From contig JAGGNK010013670.1 in NCBI GenBank assembly GCA_017590115.1, positions 1,320,016-1,384,015 of the forward strand: a stretch of 64,000 nt of DNA. The letters are read 5' to 3'. The notes under the pieces were generated by a model. That model did no database searches. It was given only the letters and a program-made list of their open reading frames with translations, and was not told the DNA's origin. A program made the position numbers and the translations under genes. Shown in pieces: positions 48,416 to 61,330 of this stretch. How positions within the stretch are numbered: position 1 is the stretch's first letter; each line of letters starts with the position of its first letter. Origin of the DNA: Montifringilla adamsi. Taxonomy: Eukaryota > Chordata > Aves > Passeriformes > Passeridae.

Positions 48416-48620
48416 CGGCTGCAGACGCCGGGCGGGGGAGGCTCCGCGGGAGCCGCGCTCCCTCCGCCAGCGGCCGGCCCCGGGCAGCGTGCCGCGCTGC
48501 GCGGAGCCTCCGGCAGGATCTCCTCGGCGCGGTGCGAGGGACCTGCGCAGCCGGACAGTCCCCCCTGCCCCGGGATGGCGGCACACGCACACGAGCATCG
48601 GTCGCGAAAGCTCCACGAAC

Positions 48621-50845
48621 ATCACTCTCCAGAGCTCCGCGGGATGAAAACACGATCGAAAACATCGTATTGCATTTAGCAGTTTTTTTTTGTTTTAACA
48701 GAAATTTAATTTTTTTTTTCTTTAAAGCGGGAAAAGCCAGTGTCCCCAGCTGCAGGCAGGGTGGCCTGCCGGAGACCCCGGCTGCTCGCTGAGCTGTGGT
48801 TTCTGCCTTGAGCCCCCCGTGCAGAGACTCGCCTGACTATTTCCAGCACTGAACATTATTGTCAACGGGCAGTGGATTTCCCACTCGCTGCAGGTTCTCC
48901 TTAAGTGCAGCACACCATTAGTAATGGCCACCGCGAAAAATAAACGCACAGATACGTGATGATATAAATGATTATTCACTGAAGCACAGCACTCGGAGCC
49001 AAATGATGTTTCCTGGGAAGATGAGAGGCAGTTATGCACATTGGCACAGTAGCTGCGTACAGTGAGATGTTTCCTGGGAAAGAGATAGGTGCTAAGAGGG
49101 GATTTACGGGCTTGCAAGACCATGCCCAGGGAGTGTTTTCAAGATTTCAAACCTGGAAATGGGTTTCAATCCCATACCGGGCTATGAGTGCTAATGGAAT
49201 TAAACTCCCGTGGGTTCCACTTGAATTTGAGCTAAATCCTCAGAAACAAGGTTGACAAGTCCTATTCACTCCGACTCCTGTGGCAGAGCTCAGCCTGGAG
49301 GAGGTGATTCTCCTAAGGAAAAGATGGGAACTACCTATACCAGCCATTAAACGAGTGCAGAGGAAAAGCTGTGTGTGCCTGCTTGTCCTTACCTGAGCCA
49401 GGATTATAGTTATCTGCCCAAAATCCAATGGCAGCTTGAAAAGATTCACGTATGTCCTGGCTCAGCTCCAAGCTCATCTCGGGACGTGGGGTGATGAGGG
49501 ACTGCCCTTCTCCTGGCCCCAGGGCACCGAGGTGGCTCTGAGCTCTCCCCCAGCAGTGACAGGTGCAGGGGGCTGCAGCAGCTCTGGTGGCCCTGAGCAA
49601 ATCCCACAGCATGTGAGGGGAGGGGGGAATCAGGATCTGACTGTCCACACAAACACAAGTGCCATAATTAAGACAGAACGCCTACCAGTTACCCGTGTAG
49701 AACTACACAAATTTATGGAAATATTTCCCCTTCGTTCCTCATTCCATCACCATATGATCCATTTAAGAATCCATTTAAGTTCTCCCCTTCAGTGGCTTCT
49801 CCAAGATTCTTATCTGAGGTGCAGTTCCACTGACTGTGGTGGTTTCTGCTGGGACAGTGGGGTGGGGAGATGTACAAAGAGCAATAATGCCTCACAGGAG
49901 ATGAACACACCCAGCACATCTCCAGAGTCAAACTGCGGCCGCAGACACCACAGCGCTTTCGTGCCATGGCTGATCCAGGGTGGGAATGCTTTGGTGAAAC
50001 TGAGACAAGTGGTCTCCACTGGAAAATTAAAGAACTGGCCAACCTCAAATCCTGATATGGCAATGGAAATGAGTTCTCCAGGACTGTCCAGCTGAGTAGG
50101 TCATCCCCACATTTCCACACGGTAACTGAGCATGGATTTTGGCTGTTAAACTTTCACAGATTTTTACATCTAATAAGTATGTATTTGCATCTAATAAATA
50201 TATACTGCAAAGATAATCCTGTGCTATCAGAGGGATGGTTTTCATCTCCTCTTAGAAACCCAACAGAAATGGCTTCAGGTCTGGTCTCTGGAATCAAGAG
50301 TGGGCAGTGGCCAAAAGCCATTGCAGCCCATTGGCCATGGATGTTGCTTGAGTGCAGATTCCAGTCCCCACCAAAAATAAAGTGATAAAGGCATTAAGCT
50401 GGCAGTGTTCTCTATCAGTCAGCACTTGGGGACTCCATGGACTGAGGTGAGGCTGTACCTGAACGAGGAAATAAATGCACAGTACCAAGGTGTGGCAGCT
50501 CATGTATTCTATGAGCACCTTGGTCAAGACTTTCCAGATCCCGAGATGGTAAGAACGGATCTAATTAAAGCCCAGGTTCCCCACAAGACTTTAATTTGAT
50601 ACATTTAGCCTGGATTAAACAACAGGCTTGTCTGTACTGGATTTTTCCAATGTTAACCACATGCCACACCTGAAATCTCAGCACACACAGAATCAGAAAT
50701 GCATTTACCTGCTCATCTCCCTGGGGCTGTGAGGGTTTATTGGCAGGGCTCTGGGCCTCATTATGTTCATTATTCATGCCTTAGAGATAAATCGAGGACC
50801 TCTGTTTTCCTGCTACAAAATTACACATGGACAAAATGCATTGTG
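48621..50845. other. Unannotated intronic sequence
   Basis: No exon or repeat family recognised. The 219-codon plus-strand ORF at 49436-50095 resembles nothing I know. Confidence 0.45.
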
Positions 50846-50985
50846 CAATTCTGAATGAGAAATTTGGAGTTCAGAAATTCACTCAAAGCCAAATTAAATC
50901 AAAGGGACCCCTCCTCAATTCTGAATGAGAAATTTGGAGTTCAGAAATTCACTCAAAGCCAAATTAAATCAAAGGGACCCCTCCT
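50846..50985. repeat. Perfect 70-bp tandem duplication
   Basis: Positions 50846-50915 and 50916-50985 are identical over all 70 bases, beginning CAATTCTGAATGAGAAATTT and ending GGGACCCCTCCT. It is either a very recent duplication or an assembly artefact. Confidence 0.97.
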
Positions 50986-53900
50986 CCCCACAGTGATTTG
51001 AATGCCTTTGGATCAAGCTTCCCCCCGCTCCTGACAATAGTTTCCTGTGCTTTAGGTTATGCCTGGATAGGTTTTTGAAACCTTCTGTCTCTTATCTATG
51101 TGGGACCTTGCCAGAATTTTTTTCATCTGTCTGTGGTCTCTGTCAGCGTCGACATTTGTTTCTGCCACAACAACAGCCAAATGAAGTGCATTGAACTTGG
51201 ATCAAAAGTAATTTCAAGATCTTTCACTTTCTGGAAGAGGTTTTCAGATCCAAGTATTTTATTAAAATGACCTAAAGCTGCCCAGACAGCAGGCAGGGAA
51301 GCAGACATTCGTTTCCAAGTCACAGAGTAATTCCAAAGAAGAATTATCCATCTCTGGCACAAGAAGCAAACGAATATTGAAATTACAGCAGATTATATTG
51401 GATTAAATTATTTATGGCAAAACTCACCTCACCTGGAAGGCTCTGCAGCTTTTTTCCTGGCAACATGAAAAGTGGATATTCCAATTCTTTGGTATTCTGT
51501 CAAAGCCTGGAAACATTTATGTTTCCATTAAGTTGCTAACCTTCCCAGAAGACACCATGGTATCTAACTGTGGAGTGTGATTATGGTGCCTTATAAAGCC
51601 CTCCATAATGCTTTGAAAACATACAAGATTTTGCCTATTACTGGATAAGAGATGCAGGATCCTTTCCCCAAGAAAATATGGAGCTATCAGTGGAGTTTTA
51701 TGGCTGTGAACAGCAAGCCACGGCATCATGTCCCACGCAGAAGGTGCTTAAACCCCAGCACTGTGAGAGGTGCAGGAGAAGGACCTGTTCTCCTCAACAA
51801 CAGCAAAATCACTGCTGGTGTGGCTGTAAAAAGGTCATGAGAGATGCCAGGAAAAGGAACTGGTGGTGAAAGCAGGTTCTGCTGGATTTGGGGGATGTCT
51901 GGGAGCAGCCTGGCCCCGGGGCTAGTGATGCTCCCTCAGTGTCCCCTCCAGCAGGGACAGGGCACTGGGGAGGTGGGGACACAATCAGCAAATGTCCCTT
52001 TCCGAGGGAACAGAGCTCTGGATGTAGAACATCCCCGGGTAAATCCCCGTGTAAGTAATGCTTTTCATTTGACAAAGCAGAAAACTTCTGCAGGAACATA
52101 TTAATGACAGTGCAACTTTTTTATTATTTTTATTTTTCTGCAGCATTTGCAAAACTAAACCCCTTTGTAATCCCTTCTTTTATGCAGAACAGATTGCAGT
52201 TTTAAGCAGAGGCCCATAAACTGCAGGTTCAAAGAAACCTGAAACTGAATTAGCATAAAAGCTGGAATTCTCATTTAGAGGAACAGCAAGGCAACCGCTC
52301 TGCAGGCAGTTTTATGATTAGGGTTTCAAATGGAAACAAAGATAAAAACTGGGGCTTGGGGAACAATAGGGCTGCTCTCTCTTCCCTATCCTTACAGCTT
52401 GGCCCTATAAAATACTAAGTAGTCTCCACTGCTTCCAAGGACAGAATTTAGCCCAGATTTGCACACCTGGGGAGGGTGGATAATTTTCTGAACCCAGGCA
52501 CTGAACCAAAGAGAAATCCTAACTGTCCTATGTGTGTGAAGCCATTTCTCCCCCAGGCTTCTCCAAACAATGTGAAATCCTTCAGATGAACACCACAGCC
52601 GTCTTTCCTTCCCTTCAACCACCAGGAAGAGTGAGAATCCTGGCTGTAACTTTTCCATCACAAAATGCCTGCATTTTATCTCTTCCTCTAAAACCCTTCC
52701 TGGGGTTTGAATTCTGAGTTACTAAAGAGACCACGGAGCATTGGTTGGCTGGATGTAGCTCCTGGAGAACCGCTCTGGGCTCTGAGCTGCTATCCACCCT
52801 GCAGTCTAACCAGGAACATAAGATCCTATCACTGGGTAAGAGGATAAAGTATAAATTCTTCCCCATCCACCAGCACGTCTGTTGTGCACTTCATAAAATG
52901 CACCACTTTCAAGCTGTGGCCATTATCCTCCCCTAATTTCTGCCTGCTAGCACGTTCTGAAACTGAAGAAGTATTTAAAATTAATTCATCTGTCAATATC
53001 TGGGTACTGAATCACCTAATAAGAGAAATATTTTTCATTCTCTTCTTCTCAGTCAGAAGAAAAGACTTTCTTATCACCAAATAAAGCATCCATTATTGTG
53101 TGCTGTAATCCCATTCTGTCGTCCAGGTCATTTTTAGTCCAGAAAATGCTGAATCAGCACCATAAACCAATCAAGTAATTTCTTTCATTTTCTAACATTC
53201 AAGCAAAATAATGAAAATCACATCTCATTTGATGAGAAGAATATACGACAGAAGTCTCCTCTTCCAAGGATAATTTTCAAAGAGGTATGCCAAGGCAAGA
53301 AATGCTGTTGCAAAAACATAGCTAATGTAGGGGCTCTTCTGCTGAACAGATAAATTCCATTTTTAACTGTCAGCTCATATTTAAAAAGTAGACGATGAAC
53401 AATAAATCTGTACCTTTAGCCAGCTTCTAAACCATGCAAAGACATTAACTTGGCAAAAGAATGACCATTACTTTGATGAATGAAGCATTCACCTAAAATA
53501 TTCATGTACAAGATGATAATATCCAATTGATAACCAAAAAACACCCACCCCACTGCAGATTTAAATAACTGAGATGCATATGAGAGAAACCAAATCACAT
53601 ACATAAGAGGAGTTATTATGGAACTGTTAGGAGAACCAACAAATGAAAAAAAAGGCTTGATAAATATTTTCCATAACAAAACACAATTGGTTTCAGTGGG
53701 ATACAGCTCTGTTTCTCATTAGTTATCCTTCACTTGTCAGACAAGTTCCATATTTCACCGAAACCCGCTGAGTATTCTTTCTAGTTTGCTGGGGAAAGTG
53801 GCTATACATTTAGCACGTTCCCTTTATGCTGTGTGTTTTCACAGGTCTTTCTTTAAAACACACTGTACATGCTTTTGCTTCTTTCCCCCAGGATAGTGGG

Positions 53901-53999
53901 TTTCGACATCCAAGAGGAGTTTAAAAGCAGGTAACAAGTCATCACTTTTGAAGCTGCAGAGCAGCTGAAGAGGTGCAATAGCCCCAGCTGCCATTATCA
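50986..53999. other. Unannotated AT-rich intronic sequence
   Basis: Nothing recognised. Confidence 0.45.
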
Positions 54000-54260
54000 G
54001 TGCCTGCCAGGGTGCCACGCTATCAAGTTATATGATAAAGCACTCAGCTGACACCAGAAAAATAATCATTCTCTCTCTCCTGCACCACCCCCTTTTTCAC
54101 AAGGAGGCTTTTTACACTCATTAAATGCAACCTTATCTCTGAAAGACTGCAATCCTCAGCAAATGACAAGTGTGCCTAATCTCATTTTCTGACAAGCGAT
54201 TCTGACAGCACCTTCCTTTTGATTTCTAAGACACGTAGCTAGACATATATTAATCTGTCA
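54000..54260. promoter_or_regulatory. Candidate conserved non-coding block
   Basis: A repeat-free block with CTATCAAGTTATATGATAAAG, TCATTAAATGCAACCTTATC and ATATTAATCTGTCAGTCATC, a mix of GATA-like and homeodomain-like cores. Call from composition only. Confidence 0.22.
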
Positions 54261-55221
54261 GTCATCGCCCCTAGGAAGGATGGAAAAAAAGGAGAGACAG
54301 AGATGAACATTTGTGAATGTGAAGGGAACAAGGCAAGAAAGGACTAAGGGTCCTTTTCTGGCTATTTTAAGCAACTCAGCTGTGTTTCTCCACTCCTCCC
54401 ACCCAAACATGGGACCCGAGTCACTCCTGTGCAGCACAGCCCTCAACCTACCTGTCTGCAGAGGTTGCTAATATGCATTTTATTCCAGGTATGAGTGTGG
54501 CCCAGCAGCTGTGCACTAGCAGCCAGCTGTGGGTGTATTTTCAGGTTTCCCCTGGTGTTGAAGGCAGTTGGGCTCTCATTTCATTTCTCTGTGCCTCAAC
54601 TTTCAGCATTGCATAAAAGCCAAGTGTTATTGTCACCATGGCACATATTTTAGTTATAGACATGGGACTTCCCAATACTGGTACTATAAAATGTTAAGCC
54701 TTAATTCCAAATGTACAGTTTATCAAGTGTTCTGCAATAACACTTTTTTTGCAGCAAGAAATGCTTTGTCATTGCTGGCAGTGAAACTTGCCTGGCTTTG
54801 GTCACTGGCCTGGCTGGCACGTGTTGGTAGGTAGAGGCAAAGACAGGTGGGATAAAAGCATCAAGATTGAAAGCATCAATTTGGTGTCAGATCTTAACAA
54901 CTTTGTACAAATGCTCAGAGTACTGTAAAATGAAAGCATTTTGTACAGCCTCACAGCCTGGCAAGGTGCAAACTGGAGAGCCTGAGCAACACCAACTCCA
55001 GGTGCACTTGGAGACCAGGAAAAGGTAGGATTTTCAAGAAATCCTAGGATTTCACTTATCCTAGGATATAATAGGAGACGATGCATTTAAAACCTGATGG
55101 CATTATGGAGCCCTGGCAGTGAGTGTGAATTGGGGCAGACTGACGGGGATTTGCCATTCAGCAAGTGTGCAAAATACAGAGCCTTTGTGCAGGATGTAGG
55201 ATGTGCTAAGGGCATGGCTTT
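54261..55221. other. Unannotated intronic sequence
   Basis: Nothing recognised. Confidence 0.45.
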
Positions 55222-55466
55222 ACTGGAAGAGGGTAGATTTAGACAGGAAATCAGGAAGAAATTCTTCCCTGTGAAGGTGGTGAAGGGCTGAATGGATGGC
55301 CCAGAGCAGCTGTGGCAGCCCCTGGATCCCTGGCAGTGCCCAAGGCCAGGTTGGATGGGTTTGGAGCAGCGTGGGACAGTGGAAGGTGTCCCTGCCCATG
55401 GCAGGGGTGGCACTGGATGGGCTTTAAGGTCCCTTCCAACCCAAACCATTCTGGGATTCTCTGATA
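55222..55466 (+). mobile_element. CR1 LINE 3' tail (5'-truncated)
   Basis: Forward CR1: TGGAAGAGGGTAGATTTAGA, AGGAAGAAATTCTTCCCTGT and GAAGGTGGTGAAG, the GATCCCTGGCAGTGCCCAAG block, and GGTCCCTTCCAACCCAAACC with CATTCTGGGATTCTCTG at its 3' end. Opposite to AUTS2. Confidence 0.93.
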
Positions 55467-58400
55467 CACACTGGTGAGCACAGGGCTGTGAGATGGAAGG
55501 AGGCAGACTTAGAGGTAGGTATAAAAGTGCAAATAAATGAGATTCTACAAATGGGACCCAAAGGAAGAAAGCGATTGAGTGAGGTGGGAGGCAGTGTTCT
55601 TTATCTCACACAGACCTATTAGTTCTGCTCCTAATAAACCTGCCTTCTCCCTCTTAGCATGTGAGTCATATTCATATTTCTACCCACCAAATGCTAAATT
55701 AGAGTAAATTATACAGATTTACTATCTAACATTTGCTCCCTGACCTGCCTGCACTTGCAGAGAGCCTCCCCAGCTGGCAGCACATCCTCCTGCCTGGGGA
55801 CATCCCAATGCCACAGCTCCAGCCTGGTTCAGATGGGATCCCTCAGCTGAGAGCTCCTCTCCACCTCCCTTCCCTTCCTCTGTGTTATATTAACAGGAGA
55901 AACTTTATTGTTCATAATGGGATAAGAAAAAAAAAAAAAAGAAATGAAAGCAAAGTACAAAGGGGCTTCAATGCAATGCTTTAAAGCAATGCCATTTTCA
56001 TAGTAATATAATCATTAAGTACTTGTTTGATGGTGTAAAAAAGTAGGCCAAGATCTTTGCTAATACATTTAATTAATCAATACCTGCACTAGAAGATGGG
56101 AACAATTAAAGTTTTCCTCCTCACTCAGACAAAGCAGCAGAAAGCTTGTGATCTACTCAAGGAGCTCGTCACTCAATGGGAAGATGAAAAGACTGCTTTT
56201 TTGTTTTACTTAAGAGCTGGAATCACGTTAATACTCAAGTGTTTAGGATCTGGCTCTCAAAAAGGCAGTACATGAGCAGTGGCAGGAAAGCTGCCTGCTG
56301 TCACCGAGTCCCCAGCCTTGTGTTTCCACCCTGATGTCATCATAACGGGGAAAATCACAAATATATGCTGGAGTTCATTGAGCCTGAAATTTACACCAGG
56401 AATATTTCCTTGCAGAACACTTTGATAGCTGGGGCTGCTAGAAACACCCATCTACTGCTGATGGGCCTTAGAAGGGAAAACGTAAACCTGACCCTGCACA
56501 GTTTAGATTTCTGCTGTGTTTTTATTTAAAAAAAAGAAATTTCTGGTTGTATCTCATCTTTGGGATGTAGAAAAGAAGGTGTAGGAAGAAAAAGTCACCT
56601 CCTCTGGGGAAAAGTGATGGGAGGAACCTGGGCAGTTCCCTGTGCAAACCTCTGGCTCAGGGAAGGAGAGACTTCTCATTTCACAACAAGGGCTGCTGAT
56701 ATGGGCATCAAGTAAGAGAAAATTGCCTAAAATCAGCCCTAAATGCAGCTGTCCTTGGGAGACCCCAGGTTTGCCCCCAAAACAGGGGCCATTATCACCT
56801 GAGGGATATCTCTATTCCACCTCTGGGGAAACACACCTTGGCCATCATCCTGGGGGTCCACAGGCTCCTGGTGTTGGCACATCTCCCCTGCACCAGCTCA
56901 CTCCACTGCTTGAAAAAGCTTTTCATAGGGGTGTCATGGCATGAGGAACAGCACGAGCAGAAGGGAGAAGAGAGTCCCTGCAGCCCAAGAGGCAGGACAA
57001 TCAACAGCAGACAGAGGATATGGCTGCTTCCCACTCCCCAGAGGAGGAATGTCAATCAAGACCAGTGTAGGTAGTGCCAAAAACTGAAGGCTGCCCAGTT
57101 TCCTCCACTGTTTGACCCTCTGATGAGAGCAGAACCCCATCCAGGACCTCACAGCTTCCTGCTGTGGAACCCACAGGTCCATCACACACAGGTGCTGACC
57201 TTACAGCACGAGGGAAAACACAGGCACAGTGTTGTGTTGAAAACAAATTATTTCTTCATATAATCATTAGCAGGAATATAAATGCAAATGACCTTATAAT
57301 TTGTATCGTGAGAACTATCAAGCTAATGCTGCGGCTAAAGAAGGAAATCCCTCCCTGGTCATCAGTGGAGATGGCTCAGGCCATAGAGCTGATCTGCTGT
57401 AAATTGCCTGCCTAGTTGCACTCAGTATTAAGCCCACCAGGCACTTTGCTGTTTCTAATCCTCTTGTAAGAATGATGCAAGAGCCCCACTACCACTTACA
57501 CCGAGGCTGCCAATCCTTCTGTGCATCCTCACCTTGGATTGCAGGAGTCTGCACTCAAAGCTCTGAGCAAGGCCACCACACTCACAACAAAAAAGACAGC
57601 AACAAAATAAGCAGGTTGATTCTGCCCAACCCAACCTCCACAAATCCAAATCTCTCCAAAAATCCTGGTCAAAAGTCCTTGGGAAATAAAATCCTTCTGA
57701 CACAATTTTCAGTAAGTAACAATTTTCAGCAGCTCGCCAAATGCTATTTTTCTTTCATTTAAGATTCTAACAAAACCTAACTTCTTTGTCTCTCAAGCTT
57801 CCTTGATCTCCTTCACTTTTAGCTGTCACATAAAGTCAATTGGCTGCACCTCTCTGCTTGATAAAGACAAGCCAACTGGTCTGATGTATCTTTAATGAGG
57901 AGGTAGGTAAGACACAGTCCAACAAGGTGCTGAACACTTTGACCCTAAGCTAGCAAAGCACTTAAATATCTGCTTAACTTTTAACAAAAATAAGTTCTTT
58001 TGAAGCTAATGGGGCTGCTCTGGCATTCAGACTTCAGCACCATTGTATAAATTTGGCTGGATAAGGGACAGAGCCTTTGCAAGGCTCAGTTACTGAGAGA
58101 GCAAAACCAGCCAGAAACACACAGCAAACCTGGTGAAAGCCAGTACAGCTGAGTCACAGGTAAACTGGGGAGTCTCTCCTTCAGTAATTAACGTCTCAGC
58201 AGTGTAATTACAGTTGCACATATCCCTGTGTTGTTATTCCTGAGTTAGCAGGAGCAGGCAGGGCTATTCCTGTTCTAAGGTAACGTTCCATCCAGGGGAT
58301 GGAACACCTGCAGGATCTGCAGGGATGGATGAAGGCTTGGCCTTTGCTTCAAAATCACTGTTCAACCCTACAAGAAGGAAGGGACAAATACAAAATAAAC

Positions 58401-58979
58401 AAATCCAAATGAATGATGGGGAGGTCATAAAGAGGAACCTGAAAGTGTAAAAAAAAAACCCACCAAAGCTGAGCTATTGTTGCTGAGGTTCAGTTAATCA
58501 GCTGATCTATGGGATCAGCCTGGATTATTCCAGGCATTACTGGAGGAGGCGTGCTCTGAGAATCTAATAAAATACACTAGAGCTGTGATAAGACTTTAAC
58601 CTGCTTTGATAATACACTGATGTTCTACTCTGCACACACCTGTAAGAAAGGCTACCAGATCTCATCACCATTAGTTATTAATCTATTTATTCCTATAAAA
58701 TTTTCTTATTTTCCCCTCCTTTTTCAGGAGTTTACTTTTTTTAAAGTGGAACTGATTTAAGGTAGGAAAAAAGCTGCAGCATATCAAAAAGCGAATTGGA
58801 AAATAGGTAAGGAGATAATGTTTAACTGGGAAGGAAGAGTTATTTTAGAAATATTTTATATAATTTAAAAAGCACTGAGTACTATTTTATGCCTCTTCCT
58901 GAGGAATAAAAGTCATAGTTATGAGTCCGGGTGTACATATTTCAATAGAAAAGTGAGACTGCAACAGATACATAAAAAT
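55467..58979. other. Unannotated intronic sequence
   Basis: Nothing recognised. An A-rich run lies near 55927-55940. Confidence 0.45.
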
Positions 58980-59400
58980 CTCTTTAAAAAGTAGCTCAAA
59001 TAGATTCTTCATGAGTAAAACACTGGCAACCTGAATTTTAGTATCATTTTCAGTGGAGCATTTTGTTCATTTGTAAAGTGCTACAGAAAACAGAGTATAG
59101 ATCATTCCTACTCAGCTGCAGCGGCTGCCCTGGGGCTGTGCCGTCCATCACTGGGGCTGGGACACCGGGCTGGCCACCTTAGTGCCTCCAGCTCGTCAGA
59201 TTTATACAATGTGCCTCATGCTTGGGGTTATGGCCATTTATTTTGGGAGTTTTAGCTGATCTGTAACTCGCTGCTGTGCGAACAACAAAAAATAAGATGT
59301 TCACCTGGTTCTGTCCATACAATATTGTATAATATGAGAATGAAGTATTTTTCCTTAGCAGCAAGTTGCAATATTATGGTGTGAGCCTCTTTGTATCACC
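58980..59400. promoter_or_regulatory. Candidate conserved non-coding block
   Basis: A repeat-free block with palindromic CATACAATATTGTATAATATG near 59,317-59,337 and a local GC peak near 59,120-59,180. Call from composition only. Confidence 0.2.
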
Positions 59401-61039
59401 CAGGACACAGACAGAGAAGGTTATAAAAAGCTGCCTGAGCTGTTTTTATTTTAAGAGGCCTTCAGACCAAAGGCCTGGTCTCCGCCTTGGGCCTGGCAGG
59501 GAGGCTCCGAGAAGTCACCGGGGCTCCCCATTAAAATACTGTTAGCACAGACAAGAGTTTTGGTCTTCTTTTTAGTTCAAACGTCGTCTGGGAGAGACAA
59601 AGCAACAAAGTGCTTGGGTCAGTGGAAATTTCTGACAAAGACTTTTCTTCCTGGCACACACAGGGACAACCCCACCAACTGTGTGGGGTTTGTCCCCCCC
59701 GAATGACAAGGCAAAGGTCCTGATTAAAGGCCCTCGGAGCGGGGACACAAAAGATGGCCCAGCACTTCAAAGCCAGCACACTGCTGGCCAGCGGGGAGGT
59801 CCCTTTCTTCCCCTCTCTCTCCTTTTAACTTCAGCTCCTGCTGGCTCTGGAGGGGCTTCTAATTGCATTTCACAGGGCCCGAACAAAACGTGGTCTTGTC
59901 TTCCACACAGCAGCGACCTCGGAGGACGTGGAGATGATGTGAGGCTTCAGAGCAGGAACAAAAAGAGATTCATCATGTCAGCAGGCCGCGCAGAGGCAAT
60001 GCTGAGCCTTCTGCAAGATCATTTGCATGTTGCCACGTTTCTAGAGGTGAACTGGCAGTGGTGGGTTTTCTCAGAAGTGGTGTGGCCAGCCCCCTCTTCA
60101 CAGCTTGGAACATGGGGCATCTGCAAACCCAAGATTTGGGCCAGGGTTTGACCTGATCTGCAGCACCACTGGAAAGCCAGACACAGCTGAGGGTGGCTGC
60201 TGTGAGCAGCAGAGCAGAGATCTCCTTTGGGCTGGGGAGGAAGAACCTCTGCCCACTGAGCCAGCTCTGCAGGTGGAGACTTTCTTTGGCAAATTGGGAT
60301 CTTGACCAAACGGTACCCAGGCTGATTTAAGCAGCCTAATTAAAATTCTTCCAGTGAGTCTAGAGCTATGGAAGAGAAGGTTTGGCTGAAGCCAGATAGA
60401 TTAGTTGGAAGTACAGGAAAGCAGTTTCAGGAGTATTTGGGATGAGAAGAAAGTCTCAGACCAGGTTCCACAGGCAATGCCAGGTCAGCCAGAGATGGGG
60501 CATGATTTAAATCAAGCACAGAAGTACAGTGGAACCCAGCATTTGGCCATCTTACCTTCCAAAAAACCCAAAAGACCGAAAAATGTCTGGACTAGTATGG
60601 ATGAACAAAACACCATCTCATCCCAAAATAACACAAGTCAAAAAAGTGCTATCCCTTTAATGTCTGATAGTCCCTCTTTTCCGCTTCCCTAATGAGATTG
60701 GCTTCCTTATTCTTTTCCTTTTGCATTTAAATTTCAATCTGCACTGAATTTTCCACATTACAGGATGAACCATATATCTATTTTCCCACATTGCACAGCA
60801 CTAGGTCCAACACAATACATCCAAATCCCAAGAAGTAGAGTTTATCTCGTGCTCCCTGTGCCGATGCCAGTGGAAGCTGGTACTGCTGAGCCCGAGCTTT
60901 CTCCATGGATGCTCAGGAAGAGAATTAGGCCTGGAATGAGGTTAGTTAGTCACTGCTGATTCATCAGGCGTTTGAGATTTGGATTAACAAACCATTCATC
61001 CCCCAGTCCTTGTGTGCAGGCCCCTGTTTCCAACAGGAG
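59401..61039. other. Unannotated intronic sequence
   Basis: Nothing recognised. Confidence 0.45.
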
Positions 61040-61330
61040 TAGGGGTTTTTTATTTATTTACTAACTGACAATAGTGGAAAGCCTCATATTCACATCCGAA
61101 TTATAATAAATGCATTATAAATGAGTAAGTAGGAAACAGTAAGGAAATGATGTTTTACTTTTAAATGCTAATTATGGAGCCCTGGTGCAGTTAATGTGTA
61201 GGGTGTTCTGTCAATTTTTAATGTTTATGCCAAGTGTAGTCTTCAATTTAACATGAGCTTTTAATCCTTTGAGTACTAAATTGCCTTTTAATGCTTGCAG
61301 CACAACATTGTGTTTGCACAAAGTCAAGAC
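61040..61330. promoter_or_regulatory. Candidate conserved non-coding block
   Basis: An AT-rich, repeat-free block with AATTATAATAAATGCATTAT, TAAATGCTAATTATGGAGCC and TTTTTAATGTTTATGCC; many TAAT/ATTA and TTTAT cores of homeodomain type. Confidence 0.28.

Larger units (their letters stand above)
47520..48620. promoter_or_regulatory. CpG island, candidate internal or bidirectional promoter of AUTS2
   Basis: About 1.1 kb of very GC-rich, CpG-dense sequence stands out sharply from AT-rich intron on both sides. It has Sp1-type GC boxes (GGGGCGG at 48049-48055 and 48059-48065; CCCCGCCCC at 47674-47682) and a YY1-like AAGATGG core at 47906-47912. I see no TATA box. These are features of a housekeeping/developmental type of promoter. 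It lies 3.3 kb upstream of exon 6 in intron 5. On the minus strand it contains the candidate coding first exon at 47692-47734. On the plus strand GCTCAG|GTGAAT at 48273-48284 is a plausible donor for a divergent transcript. Long open frames here (for example 308 codons on the plus strand) are what CpG-rich DNA without stop codons produces and are not called as genes. Confidence 0.75.

Noticed and set aside
53416..53679. 87-codon hydrophobic minus-strand ORF
   Set aside because: AT-rich intronic DNA gives Phe/Ile/Leu-rich frames by chance; no homology recognised and no splice sites.
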